In this document: in pieces, positions 52,798-60,329 of the stretch
Position numbering within the stretch: position 1 is the stretch's first letter
Layout of the letters: every line of letters starts with the position of its first letter
From: Epilithonimonas bovis DSM 19482
GTDB taxonomy: Bacteria; Bacteroidota; Bacteroidia; Flavobacteriales; Weeksellaceae
Length of the DNA: 64,000 nucleotides
NCBI RefSeq assembly: GCF_900108115.1
Contig: NZ_FTPU01000001.1
Location: 62,001-126,000, forward strand
Direction of reading: 5' to 3'
The notes under the pieces: generated by a model
The model's database searches: none
The model's input: the letters and a program-made list of their open reading frames with translations, nothing else
What the model was told of the DNA's origin: nothing
Position numbers and translations under genes: made by a program

Positions 52798-53796
52798 TTA
52801 TTCTACTATTACTTTTGCTTTTTTCTTTTTATCAGAAGACGGTTTGGAAGAGGTTTCCTTTTTCTTTTCCGTAGATTTTTTTGGCGGAGACTTCTTTTCT
52901 GTTGTTTTTGGCTTTGTAGATTCCTTTTTCACGTCCGCTTTTTTCGCTTCTTTCTTCGGTTCCGGTGTTGCTTCCGTTTTTACCGGTGTTGCCGCCAGCA
53001 GTTGCACGGGTTTCTCCTCCGTTTTTACAATTTCGATCTTTGGTGCATTGCGGAGCATGCTGTCATTATCTTTGAAATAAGGATTCAGCGTGGTAACAAT
53101 CTGATTGTTATATTTTACCGAAACCTTTTTGTACTTCTGCGGATTCTGGTAAACCAGGTATTTTTCTACAAAGGTCTTGAATCCCTGTACCTTAAAATCA
53201 ATATTTTCCAGATCTCCCAATTCTACTTTGAAATGCCCGTCGCTGGTCAAAAGGTTGTAGCCTCCTTTTTCTTTCTTAATCCCGATGAAATATTTTTTGC
53301 AAAAGTCATCTTTATCGATTTTCTCAATCAACCGCCCCAGTTCCTGATATTCCGAAGCTTCAACATCACCCATTACCAGCATGCACGGATAAGAGAAATT
53401 CTTCGAGATTGGAAATTCTACACCTTTCTCATCCACATAAAAATCTTTCCCTTTTTTGCTCAATCTGAAAACCGGCACACGCTGTTTGATATCAATATTA
53501 AGGTTTCCATTGAGGTTCATAAAAACATTAGCACTGTCTACAAATGGATTTTCGTTTATTTTCGTCTCCAGTTCCGGGATTTTCACATCCCCGATTTTCT
53601 TGGTTGGGTTGTATTGCTTCACCAGATCCTTGATGTCTTTTTCATCAATGAAGTAAACCGGTGTTTTGCCCTGGTTCATATTGATAGACACGTTCTCCAT
53701 CCTGGCGTTGTTGAAACGCTTCAACGAGAAACTGAGCAGAAACCCAAAAAGGATGACTGTTACGAGTATCTTCAATATTCTCCACTTGTTTTTCAT
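52798..53796 (-). CDS. ftsQ: Cell division protein FtsQ/DivIB
   Basis: A bitopic division protein of 332 residues: one N-terminal membrane helix (ILKILVTVILFGFLLSF), a POTRA domain (residues 35-110) and the beta domain. The last 60 residues are an unusually basic Lys/Glu/Pro/Ser-rich tail, probably disordered. Its ATG abuts copy A of the repeat that brackets the GxxExxY nuclease gene. Confidence 0.93.
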   Translation of the reverse strand: MKNKWRILKILVTVILFGFLLSFSLKRFNNARMENVSINMNQGKTPVYFIDEKDIKDLVKQYNPTKKIGDVKIPELETKINENPFVDSANVFMNLNGNLNIDIKQRVPVFRLSKKGKDFYVDEKGVEFPISKNFSYPCMLVMGDVEASEYQELGRLIEKIDKDDFCKKYFIGIKKEKGGYNLLTSDGHFKVELGDLENIDFKVQGFKTFVEKYLVYQNPQKYKKVSVKYNNQIVTTLNPYFKDNDSMLRNAPKIEIVKTEEKPVQLLAATPVKTEATPEPKKEAKKADVKKESTKPKTTEKKSPPKKSTEKKKETSSKPSSDKKKKAKVIVE

Positions 53797-53804
53797 TACT
53801 TTTA

Positions 53805-53880
53805 TTTTTAACGCAACGGACGCTAAGATTTTTTTACATTAATGCTGGTTATTCTCGTTTGCAAAGGCGCTTTGCTCAGC
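53805..53880. repeat. Repeat copy A of the GxxExxY unit
   Basis: A 76-nt repeat starting tttttaacgcaacggacgct and ending gctcagc. Copy B (54273-54347) matches it with about 10 mismatches and one gap (roughly 86% by hand). Copy C is inverted and more diverged. Copy A lies just upstream of the ftsQ start codon. Confidence 0.9.
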
Positions 53881-53886
53881 TAATAT

Positions 53887-54264
53887 TTATAACTTATTTA
53901 CAACTCTCTTTACTCCATTTTTGAATAATGCTGAATGGAAGTTTAAAATCATTCCTAACCTTAATTCTGTTAATCTCAAATAATTTAATATCTGGAAAAA
54001 ATGATAATCATTAATTTCTGGAACTGCTTTTATTTCTATAATTAATTTGTTTTCAATTAGTAAATCAACTCTAAATGCTTTTTCTATTATCAAATTTTCA
54101 TACTTAATTTTAATATCTTTTTGTCTTTCGACAATCAATCCTCTTTCTTTTAGTTCGTAAGCCAAACATTCTTCATAAACATTTTCGTAAAGACCAACTC
54201 CAAGCTTGCGATGAATTTTCATTCCTACATCAAATACAATACTTGAAATTTCATTTTCTGTCAT
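53887..54264 (-). CDS. GxxExxY protein (PD-(D/E)XK nuclease fold)
   Basis: A 125-residue protein of the GxxExxY family. The name motif is at residues 24-30 (GLYENVY). The nuclease core residues fit Asp 67 in FRVDLLIENKLIIEIKAV with Glu 77 and Lys 79 as the E-x-K pair. Such proteins are predicted PD-(D/E)XK nucleases; I know of no proven target. It lies between murC and ftsQ on the same strand and is flanked by repeats A and B (direct) and C (inverted). The gene is absent from usual dcw clusters, so it is an insertion. Confidence 0.88.
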   Translation of the reverse strand: MTENEISSIVFDVGMKIHRKLGVGLYENVYEECLAYELKERGLIVERQKDIKIKYENLIIEKAFRVDLLIENKLIIEIKAVPEINDYHFFQILNYLRLTELRLGMILNFHSALFKNGVKRVVNKL

Positions 54265-54272
54265 TATTACTT

Positions 54273-54347
54273 TTTTTAACGCAACGGACGCTTAGGGTTT
54301 TTACATCATTACTGGATATTTTCGTTCGCAAAGGCGCATTGCTCAGC
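54273..54347. repeat. Repeat copy B of the GxxExxY unit
   Basis: A 75-nt direct copy of repeat A. It starts nine bases upstream of the GxxExxY start codon, as copy A lies nine bases upstream of the ftsQ start, so the unit reads repeat plus gene. Confidence 0.9.
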
Positions 54348-54438
54348 AAATGATTCCCTGTTTTATAATTCGATATGTCTTTTTATTAATTATTAAAAGT
54401 TTAAATAATCTAATTTCAATTTTTTTCAATTTTCACTT

Positions 54439-54512
54439 GCTGAGTGAAACGCCTCTGCGTTCTATAAATATTTTCAATATTTATAAATTTTTCTTGCGAA
54501 CCTAGCGTTAAA
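54439..54512. repeat. Inverted repeat copy C with hairpin, next to murC
   Basis: Begins gctgagtgaaacgcctctgc and ends cctagcgttaaaa, matching the inverse of copies A and B at both ends. Inside is a perfect 10-bp hairpin, tataaatatt (54463-54472) with aatatttata (54476-54485). It touches the murC stop codon. Confidence 0.8.
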
Positions 54513-54513
54513 A

Positions 54514-55872
54514 CTAAACACTCGGCAGCCATTCCATAATCGGGTCGTACAATGTATCGATGTTTCCGGCGCCTACCGTTAATACAATGTCAAAATCTTT
54601 TTCTTTTATCTTTTCGAAAGCCTGTTGCAATGTGCAGACTTCTTTATTTTCGAGATTAATTTTCTCTGCCAACCAAGCGGATGTAATGCCCGGAAAATTC
54701 TCCTGAAGTTCTCTTGCAGGGTAAATATCCAATAACAGCAGTTCATCTGCTTTTTCTAAACTTCTGGCAAAATCCTCAGCAAAATCCCTTGTTCTGCTGA
54801 ACAAATGCGGCTGGAAAACAACCAACAGCTTCTTGTTCGGGTAAAATGTTTTTACCGATCCGATAACGGCATTCAGTTCCGTAGGATGGTGCGCATAATC
54901 ATCGATATAGATTTTCCCGTTATCGAAAAAATGCTTTGTATATCTTCTCTTAATGCCCTTGAAACTGGCAATTCCCTTTTTCAGAGTATCGAAATCAACT
55001 CCCAGATTGCTTAGGATTGCCAGCGCTACCGTTGCATTCTCCACATTATGGATCCCCGGGATTTCCCAGACAAAATCATCAACTTCCTGTGTGGGCGTAT
55101 GAAAGTCAAAATAGATTTTATCGTGATCCATCCTAAGATTATCGGAATAATAATTTGCTTCTTCATTCACTGCATAAGTTCTGTGCTCTCTTCCTATCGC
55201 AATCCCTTTTCTTACAAATAAGTGGTTATCAACAGGAACCAAAGCCGCAAACTGGCGGAAACCTTCTTCTATATGCAACCTGTCTCCGTAAATATCCAAA
55301 TGGTCGGCATCAATAGAAGTTACAACTGCCCAATCCGGCGAAAGATTGAGGAAACTTCTGTCATATTCATCCGCTTCTACCACAGAATACTGATTGCCAT
55401 TGTAATCAAAATTAGATTTGAAATTCTCCGAAATCCCACCTAAAAATGCAGACGAAGGAAGATTAGCTTCTTTGCACAGATGCGCTATCAAAGTTGAAGT
55501 TGTGGTTTTCCCGTGCGTTCCTGCAACAGCGATACAATCTGTATGTTCTGTGATGAGGCCAAGGACTTTAGCTCGTTTCAGGATTTCAAAACTTTCGCTG
55601 GCGAAGTAATCCAGGATTCCTAATTTTTTGATGGCCGGCGTATAAATCACCAATGTTGACTCTTTGTCCAGTGCCACAATTTTTTCATCAATGACATCTT
55701 CAAACGAAATATCAAGACCTTCAAAACCAAGCTGGGCTGTCAGTTTTGTAGGTGTCCTGTCATATCCCAAAACATTTTTGCCATTGGCGTGAAAATATCT
55801 CGCCAGCGCACTCATCCCAATCCCGCCGATTCCGACGAAGTAGAAGTTTTGATATTTATTTAAGATGCTCAT
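54514..55872 (-). CDS. murC: UDP-N-acetylmuramate--L-alanine ligase
   Basis: MurC adds L-Ala to UDP-MurNAc. The 452 residues carry the N-terminal GIGGIGMSALARYF Rossmann loop, the P-loop AGTHGKTTTSTLIAHL, EADEYDRSFLNLSP and the DYAHHPTELNAV motif. It is flanked on both sides by nuclease units: GIY-YIG upstream and GxxExxY downstream. Both lie outside its coding sequence. Confidence 0.96.
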   Translation of the reverse strand: MSILNKYQNFYFVGIGGIGMSALARYFHANGKNVLGYDRTPTKLTAQLGFEGLDISFEDVIDEKIVALDKESTLVIYTPAIKKLGILDYFASESFEILKRAKVLGLITEHTDCIAVAGTHGKTTTSTLIAHLCKEANLPSSAFLGGISENFKSNFDYNGNQYSVVEADEYDRSFLNLSPDWAVVTSIDADHLDIYGDRLHIEEGFRQFAALVPVDNHLFVRKGIAIGREHRTYAVNEEANYYSDNLRMDHDKIYFDFHTPTQEVDDFVWEIPGIHNVENATVALAILSNLGVDFDTLKKGIASFKGIKRRYTKHFFDNGKIYIDDYAHHPTELNAVIGSVKTFYPNKKLLVVFQPHLFSRTRDFAEDFARSLEKADELLLLDIYPARELQENFPGITSAWLAEKINLENKEVCTLQQAFEKIKEKDFDIVLTVGAGNIDTLYDPIMEWLPSV

Positions 55873-55943
55873 TTTCTTTATTGTATAAATCCTTTCTCAA
55901 GTTCAGGATAACATTTCTAATACTAAATTTTAATCTGGACGTT

Positions 55944-55970
55944 GTCAGGCTGAGCTTGTCGAAGCCCTTC
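55944..55970. repeat. Left terminal inverted repeat of the GIY-YIG unit
   Basis: A 27-nt sequence starting gtcaggctgagcttgtcgaa. Its inverse matches 56269-56294 with one mismatch and one extra base. The GIY-YIG stop codon overlaps its inner end. Confidence 0.92.
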
Positions 55971-56262
55971 AATCTTTCATTTCATTTTTTGATAATCCTG
56001 GCAACAAATCCCATTTATCATTAATGATTGCTTCTTTCTTTTTTCTACTCCATCCTTTCACTTGTTTTTCAAAATCAATTGCTTGATTAATATCATTAAA
56101 CTCATAATGAAAAACTAATTCTACTGGTCTTCTCTTATATGTATAACTTTCTGGATTTAATCCGTCATTATGCTCATTAATTCTACTTTCCAAGTCATTA
56201 GTAACTCCTGTATAATAGGAATTGTCCGAACATTTTACAATATATACATAGTATAATTTCAT
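55969..56262 (-). CDS. GIY-YIG nuclease-family protein
   Basis: A 97-residue stand-alone GIY-YIG domain: YVYIVKCSDNSYYTGV at residues 5-20 holds the two Tyr motifs, Arg 27 lies in ESRINEH, and the C-terminal half has FEKQVKGWSRKKKEAI, typical of the small YhbQ/UPF0213-like group. The core is complete, so activity on DNA is plausible. It lies between murG and murC, exactly filling the space between two 26-27-nt inverted repeats. It is absent from standard dcw clusters. Confidence 0.9.
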   Translation of the reverse strand: MKLYYVYIVKCSDNSYYTGVTNDLESRINEHNDGLNPESYTYKRRPVELVFHYEFNDINQAIDFEKQVKGWSRKKKEAIINDKWDLLPGLSKNEMKD

Positions 56263-56268
56263 TATTAC

Positions 56269-56294
56269 GAAGGCTTCGACAGGCTCAGCCTGAC
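56269..56294. repeat. Right terminal inverted repeat of the GIY-YIG unit
   Basis: A 26-nt sequence starting gaaggcttcgacaggctcag, the inverse partner of 55944-55970. It begins seven bases upstream of the GIY-YIG ATG. Confidence 0.92.
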
Positions 56295-56317
56295 ACCGCT
56301 CTACTTATTTTTCACTT

Positions 56318-57457
56318 TTATTTCTTGATCACTTTAAAAATCTCATCCACAATCATTTCCGCCGCTTTTGGTTTTGCAAAAAACTCGATATTGGCGGACA
56401 TTTCTTTTCTTAATCCTTCGTTCTCGCAGATTTCTGAAAGCGTGTTCCAGAATTTATCCTTCATCTCAGAATCTTTCACCATTCTCGCTGCATTTTTATC
56501 AACCAGAGTCAATGCATTTTTGGTCTGATGATCTTCTGCCGCAAAAGGAAACGGAACCAGCAAAACCGGTTTTTTCGCAACCGCCAATTCAGAAATAGCA
56601 ATCGCACCGGCTCTGGACACAATCACATCCGCCGCCGAATATGCCAATGCCATATCGCTGATAAATTCTCTAATGAGAATTTGGTTGTTAGTTGTTGGTT
56701 GTTGGTTGCCGGCATTTCCATCAACTGACAACTGACAACTATCAACTATAGTTTTATAATCTGTTTTCCCAGTCTGCCAGATTAACTGATAACCTTTCTC
56801 TATCAGTTTATCAAAATTATCTTTCCAGCCGTTGTTCAGAGTTCTGGAACCGAGTGAACCACCCACGGAAAGAATCGTTAATTTATGTTTATCTAAGCCT
56901 AATTTTTCTTTTGCGGAATCTTTATCAATTAAGTCCGTAATGATATTCTGACGAATCGGATTCCCCAGGAAAAAAGTTTTTGTCCCGGCGAAATAATTTT
57001 CCATGTCCGGATAAGCCGTGAAAACTGCTTTTGCTTTTTTCGCATTGAAAACATTCGTTTTCCCAGGCAAAGAATTCTGCTCCTGGATAAATGTTGGAAT
57101 CCCCATTTTCGCTGCAATATATAATGCTGGCCCGCTTGCAAAACCACCAGTTCCTACCGCAAAATCCGGTTTGAAATCTTTGATGATTTTCTTAGCTTTC
57201 ATCAAACTGGAAATGATTTTGAAAGGTAGCCCGATATTCTTCATAAGATTGCCTCTGTCGAATCCGGCGATATTCAAACCTTCGATTTTGAATCCCGCCT
57301 GCGGGACTTTTTCCATTTCCATTTTTCCGTTGGCACCAATGAACAAAAACTCTGCATCAGGATATCTTTTCTGGATCTCCTGCGCAATTGCAACCGCCGG
57401 GAAGATGTGCCCTCCTGTTCCGCCGCCGCTCATTAATATTTTTAGTTTATTGCTCAT
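56318..57457 (-). CDS. murG: Lipid II glycosyltransferase MurG
   Basis: MurG transfers GlcNAc to lipid I, giving lipid II. The 379 residues (start MSNKLKILMSGGGTGGHIFP; the frame is open 14 codons further) include the GGTGGH motif, IQEQNSLPG, SVGGSLGSRTLN and the donor-site EFISDMALAYSAADVIVSRA. Between TGK (about residue 228) and REFISDM is a stretch of about 23 residues, DSCQLSVDGNAGNQQPTTNN, encoded by a heptamer-type inverted repeat (56681-56748). It is extra compared with the E. coli protein. Confidence 0.95.
   Translation of the reverse strand: MSNKLKILMSGGGTGGHIFPAVAIAQEIQKRYPDAEFLFIGANGKMEMEKVPQAGFKIEGLNIAGFDRGNLMKNIGLPFKIISSLMKAKKIIKDFKPDFAVGTGGFASGPALYIAAKMGIPTFIQEQNSLPGKTNVFNAKKAKAVFTAYPDMENYFAGTKTFFLGNPIRQNIITDLIDKDSAKEKLGLDKHKLTILSVGGSLGSRTLNNGWKDNFDKLIEKGYQLIWQTGKTDYKTIVDSCQLSVDGNAGNQQPTTNNQILIREFISDMALAYSAADVIVSRAGAIAISELAVAKKPVLLVPFPFAAEDHQTKNALTLVDKNAARMVKDSEMKDKFWNTLSEICENEGLRKEMSANIEFFAKPKAAEMIVDEIFKVIKK
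56681..56748. repeat. Heptamer-period inverted repeat inside murG
   Basis: Left arm 56681-56708 (ttggttgttagttgttggtt onwards) and right arm 56720-56748 (atcaactgacaactgacaac onwards) are imperfect inverted copies with 7-nt units of caacNNa type. The intervening spacer is 11 nt. The frame stays open throughout. Confidence 0.88.
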
Positions 57458-57571
57458 TCTTATATTATATGTTTTAGCTAAAGCCAATTCAATTTTCATT
57501 TTTAGAATGGTCTAAAGCCCAATCCTATTGATATTTGTAATTCAAATTTTAAAATATTCTTTATTTCGTAA

Positions 57572-57601
57572 ACTTCCATCTTCGGACTTCCGTCCTACAA
57601 C
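57572..57601. repeat. Single heptamer-period arm after ftsW
   Basis: Reads aacttcc, atcttcg, gacttcc, gtcctac, aac, one arm of the type seen after yqeY, lying directly against the ftsW stop. No opposite arm is seen in 57460-57560. Confidence 0.7.
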
Positions 57602-57602
57602 T

Positions 57603-58838
57603 TTATGCTATATCATTGATCTCCTCCAAACTTTGTCTTTTGCCCAAACCTTCTTCATCATAAACCTGAATCCGTGAACTGACATTGAGGATAATCCCCA
57701 ACTGGATATAAGTTACCAGCATAGATGTTCCCCCATAACTTATCAGTGGCAAAGGCTGCCCAGTGACCGGAATCAGATTCACAGCAACCGCAATATTCAC
57801 AGATAATTGAATGAATATCATTAATCCGATTGCCAGCACCAGCAGCGACCCAAAAAAAGCGGGCATTTTACTGGCAATGATGACGATCCGGATAATCATT
57901 ATCATATAAAGGCTTACCAGTACAAAAGCACCAATCCAGCCGTATTCTTCTACTATGATGGCAAAAATAAAATCGGAAACCGACTGCGGCAAAGTTTGTT
58001 TCAGTGCACTTTTCCCTGGCCCAATACCATTGAACCCACCGTGAACAATCGCGGCTTTTGCCTGCATGACCTGATAATTTTTGGCCTTGATACTTTCGTC
58101 CTCTACATCGGTTGTTTTCTTAGAATTGGTAAAGGTCTCAATACGGCTCATCCAGGTATGGACCCGGTTCCCGCCTAACATATTGGTATTGAGCGCAATG
58201 ACCAAAAACATAATAACAAACACGACCGATAATGAGATAAATCCGGCAACATATTGCCATGCTAACTGCCCTATAATCAGCACAATAATGGACACCATCA
58301 GGATCATCAAGGCCGTAGACCCATTGTCTTTGGCAACCAGCCCGAAAACAACGAGGATTGGCCCGAATATGTAAATGATGTTTTCCAGTGGTAACCTTTC
58401 TCTTTTGATTTTTTTTGTCAGATATCTGCACAGATAGATAATCAGCATCAGGTAAGCGAAAGACGACGGCTGAAAAGAGATCGGCGTTCCCGGGATCTTT
58501 AGCCACCGTGATGCACTGGCACCTTCTATCTTTTGACCCGTAAAAGTGGTAATCAGTAGCAAACCGATGGTTATCAACAATAAAATTGAACTCAGTTTAC
58601 CAATATATTCGTACTTAACGGTACCTACAAAACGCATAATGCCCAAACCAATCAGCACAAAAAGGATATGCTTGATAACGTGACCTGTTGTAGTCCCGTT
58701 ATTCACAATGTACTCCAGATTCGAGCTTGCAGAATATACCGGAAACACGGACAGGAAGGAAATCAAAATGATGACCGACCAAAGGACCTTGTCTCCTTTC
58801 AGCAATTCGAATTTGTTTTCTGTAGTTGGGTTTTCCAT
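57603..58838 (-). CDS. ftsW: Cell division peptidoglycan polymerase FtsW
   Basis: A 411-residue SEDS-family polymerase that makes septal peptidoglycan with the cognate class B PBP. About ten transmembrane helices are visible. Family blocks include PSSFAYLMLIIYLCRYL, GIGPGKSALKQTLPQSVSDF and the conserved TGQPLPLISYGGTSMLV. It starts 13 bases after murD. Confidence 0.95.
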   Translation of the reverse strand: MENPTTENKFELLKGDKVLWSVIILISFLSVFPVYSASSNLEYIVNNGTTTGHVIKHILFVLIGLGIMRFVGTVKYEYIGKLSSILLLITIGLLLITTFTGQKIEGASASRWLKIPGTPISFQPSSFAYLMLIIYLCRYLTKKIKRERLPLENIIYIFGPILVVFGLVAKDNGSTALMILMVSIIVLIIGQLAWQYVAGFISLSVVFVIMFLVIALNTNMLGGNRVHTWMSRIETFTNSKKTTDVEDESIKAKNYQVMQAKAAIVHGGFNGIGPGKSALKQTLPQSVSDFIFAIIVEEYGWIGAFVLVSLYMIMIIRIVIIASKMPAFFGSLLVLAIGLMIFIQLSVNIAVAVNLIPVTGQPLPLISYGGTSMLVTYIQLGIILNVSSRIQVYDEEGLGKRQSLEEINDIA

Positions 58839-58846
58839 TTATTTTC

Positions 58847-58878
58847 TGCTATTAGCTGTTAGCCAATGGCTTTTCGCT
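58847..58878. repeat. Heptamer-period sequence at the end of murD
   Basis: Reads tattagc, tgttagc, caatggc, ttttcgc with a 7-nt period. It includes the murD stop codon and the last codons, so the KPLANS ending is repeat-derived. Confidence 0.6.
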
Positions 58879-60201
58879 CTTTAAAACTTCTTTTTTAAAC
58901 TGATTGCCGCGATCTTCGTAACCGCTAAACAAATCAAAACTTGCGCAGCAAGGTGACAGCAATACCACATCGCCTTTCTCAGCAACAGATTTACAAACTT
59001 CTACAGCCTTTGCCATACTGGATGTGTCATATATCTGTGTTTTCTTGTCTTTGAAAAAGTCTATAATTTTTTGATTATCAATCCCTAAACAGACAATTGC
59101 TTTCACTTTTTTCTTCACAAGATCTTCTATCTCTGTATAATCGTTTCCTTTGTCTTTTCCGCCAACAATCCAGACAACCGGCTGCTTCATACTTTCCAGC
59201 GCAAAATAGGTGGCATTGACATTGGTAGCCTTGCTATCGTTGATGAATTTTACACCACCGATTTCTGCAACAGTCTCTAACCTGTGCTCCACGGCCTGAA
59301 AAGTCATTAATGAATGCCTGATGCTTTCGTTACTGATTTCCAATAATTTACCCGCTATACTTGCTGCTAAGCTATTGGCAACATTATGCTTACCAACCAG
59401 TGATAAGTCATTAATATTCATTGTAAAACCATCATTGATATTCACTACGAAATTATCATCGATGGAGTAAGCGCCTTTATCCAACTTTTCGGTTAATGAA
59501 AAAGGAACTTTAGTCACTTTCAGATCCAGTTTCCCAAGTATCGATTTGCTCATCTCGTCATCTTTGTTATAAATGAAGAAATTATCAACTTCCTGGTTTT
59601 CCGCAATCCTGAATTTTGCCAAAGCATATTCTTCATAATTGTAATTGTACTGATCCAGATGGTCTTTGGACAAATTCAACAATAATGAAATATAGGGTCT
59701 GAAATTCTGAATATCATCTAACTGGAAACTGCTTACTTCCAGTACATAATAATCAAAATGTTCTTCGGCGACCTGCTTTGCAAAGCTTTTCCCGATGTTG
59801 CCACCCAAGCCGACATTGAAGCCGTCTTCTTTCAGAATATAGTAGATCAAAGACGTGGTGGTTGTTTTCCCGTTACTTCCTGTTATGGCAATAATTTTGG
59901 CATTGGTAAACTCAGACGCAAACTCAATCTCAGAAGATAATCTGATTCCTTTTTCCTGAATCTTCAGCACCATTTCTGCCTTTTTCGGGATTCCAGGGCT
60001 TTTGATAACCCAATCGGCATTCAGTATCTTTTCCTCAGAATGTTTCCCGTCTTCATAATCTACCCCAAGCTCATCCAGTTCTTTTTTGTAATTCTCACGG
60101 ATAGTTCCCATATCTGATAGAAAGACATCAAAGCCTTTGGCTTTTGCCAGGTATGCAGCACCTACGCCGCTTTCACCGCCTCCAAGTATGACTACTCTCA
60201 T
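58852..60201 (-). CDS. murD: UDP-N-acetylmuramoylalanine--D-glutamate ligase
   Basis: MurD adds D-Glu to UDP-MurNAc-L-Ala. The 449 residues have an N-terminal GGGESGVGAAYLAK Rossmann motif, the P-loop TGSNGKTTTTSLIYYI, the SSFQLDDIQNFRP region and NDSKATNVNATYFAL of the C-terminal domain. The tail KSEKPLANS seems to be encoded by a heptamer repeat. It is separated from mraY by about 130 nt containing another heptamer-type inverted repeat. Confidence 0.96.
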   Translation of the reverse strand: MRVVILGGGESGVGAAYLAKAKGFDVFLSDMGTIRENYKKELDELGVDYEDGKHSEEKILNADWVIKSPGIPKKAEMVLKIQEKGIRLSSEIEFASEFTNAKIIAITGSNGKTTTTSLIYYILKEDGFNVGLGGNIGKSFAKQVAEEHFDYYVLEVSSFQLDDIQNFRPYISLLLNLSKDHLDQYNYNYEEYALAKFRIAENQEVDNFFIYNKDDEMSKSILGKLDLKVTKVPFSLTEKLDKGAYSIDDNFVVNINDGFTMNINDLSLVGKHNVANSLAASIAGKLLEISNESIRHSLMTFQAVEHRLETVAEIGGVKFINDSKATNVNATYFALESMKQPVVWIVGGKDKGNDYTEIEDLVKKKVKAIVCLGIDNQKIIDFFKDKKTQIYDTSSMAKAVEVCKSVAEKGDVVLLSPCCASFDLFSGYEDRGNQFKKEVLKSEKPLANS

Positions 60202-60211
60202 ATTCTTTTGA

Positions 60212-60325
60212 AAAATGTATGATGTACAAAGTAAAATGACTTATCTATTGTACATTTTTTTATTATTAATTTTTAATTTATTCTGTAAAAAATACATTGT
60301 ACATTATACTTTTTACATTTTACAA
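60212..60325. repeat. Heptamer-period inverted repeat after mraY
   Basis: Left arm 60212-60240 (units gtatgat, gtacaaa, gtaaaat) and right arm 60293-60325 (units attgtac, attatac, tttttac, attttac) are inverse to each other, around a 52-nt AT-rich spacer. The right arm ends five bases from the mraY stop. Confidence 0.82.
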
Positions 60326-60329
60326 CTCT

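Noticed and set aside
55920-56310. Target-site duplication flanking the GIY-YIG unit
   Set aside because: The sequences immediately outside the two terminal inverted repeats share no convincing short direct repeat.
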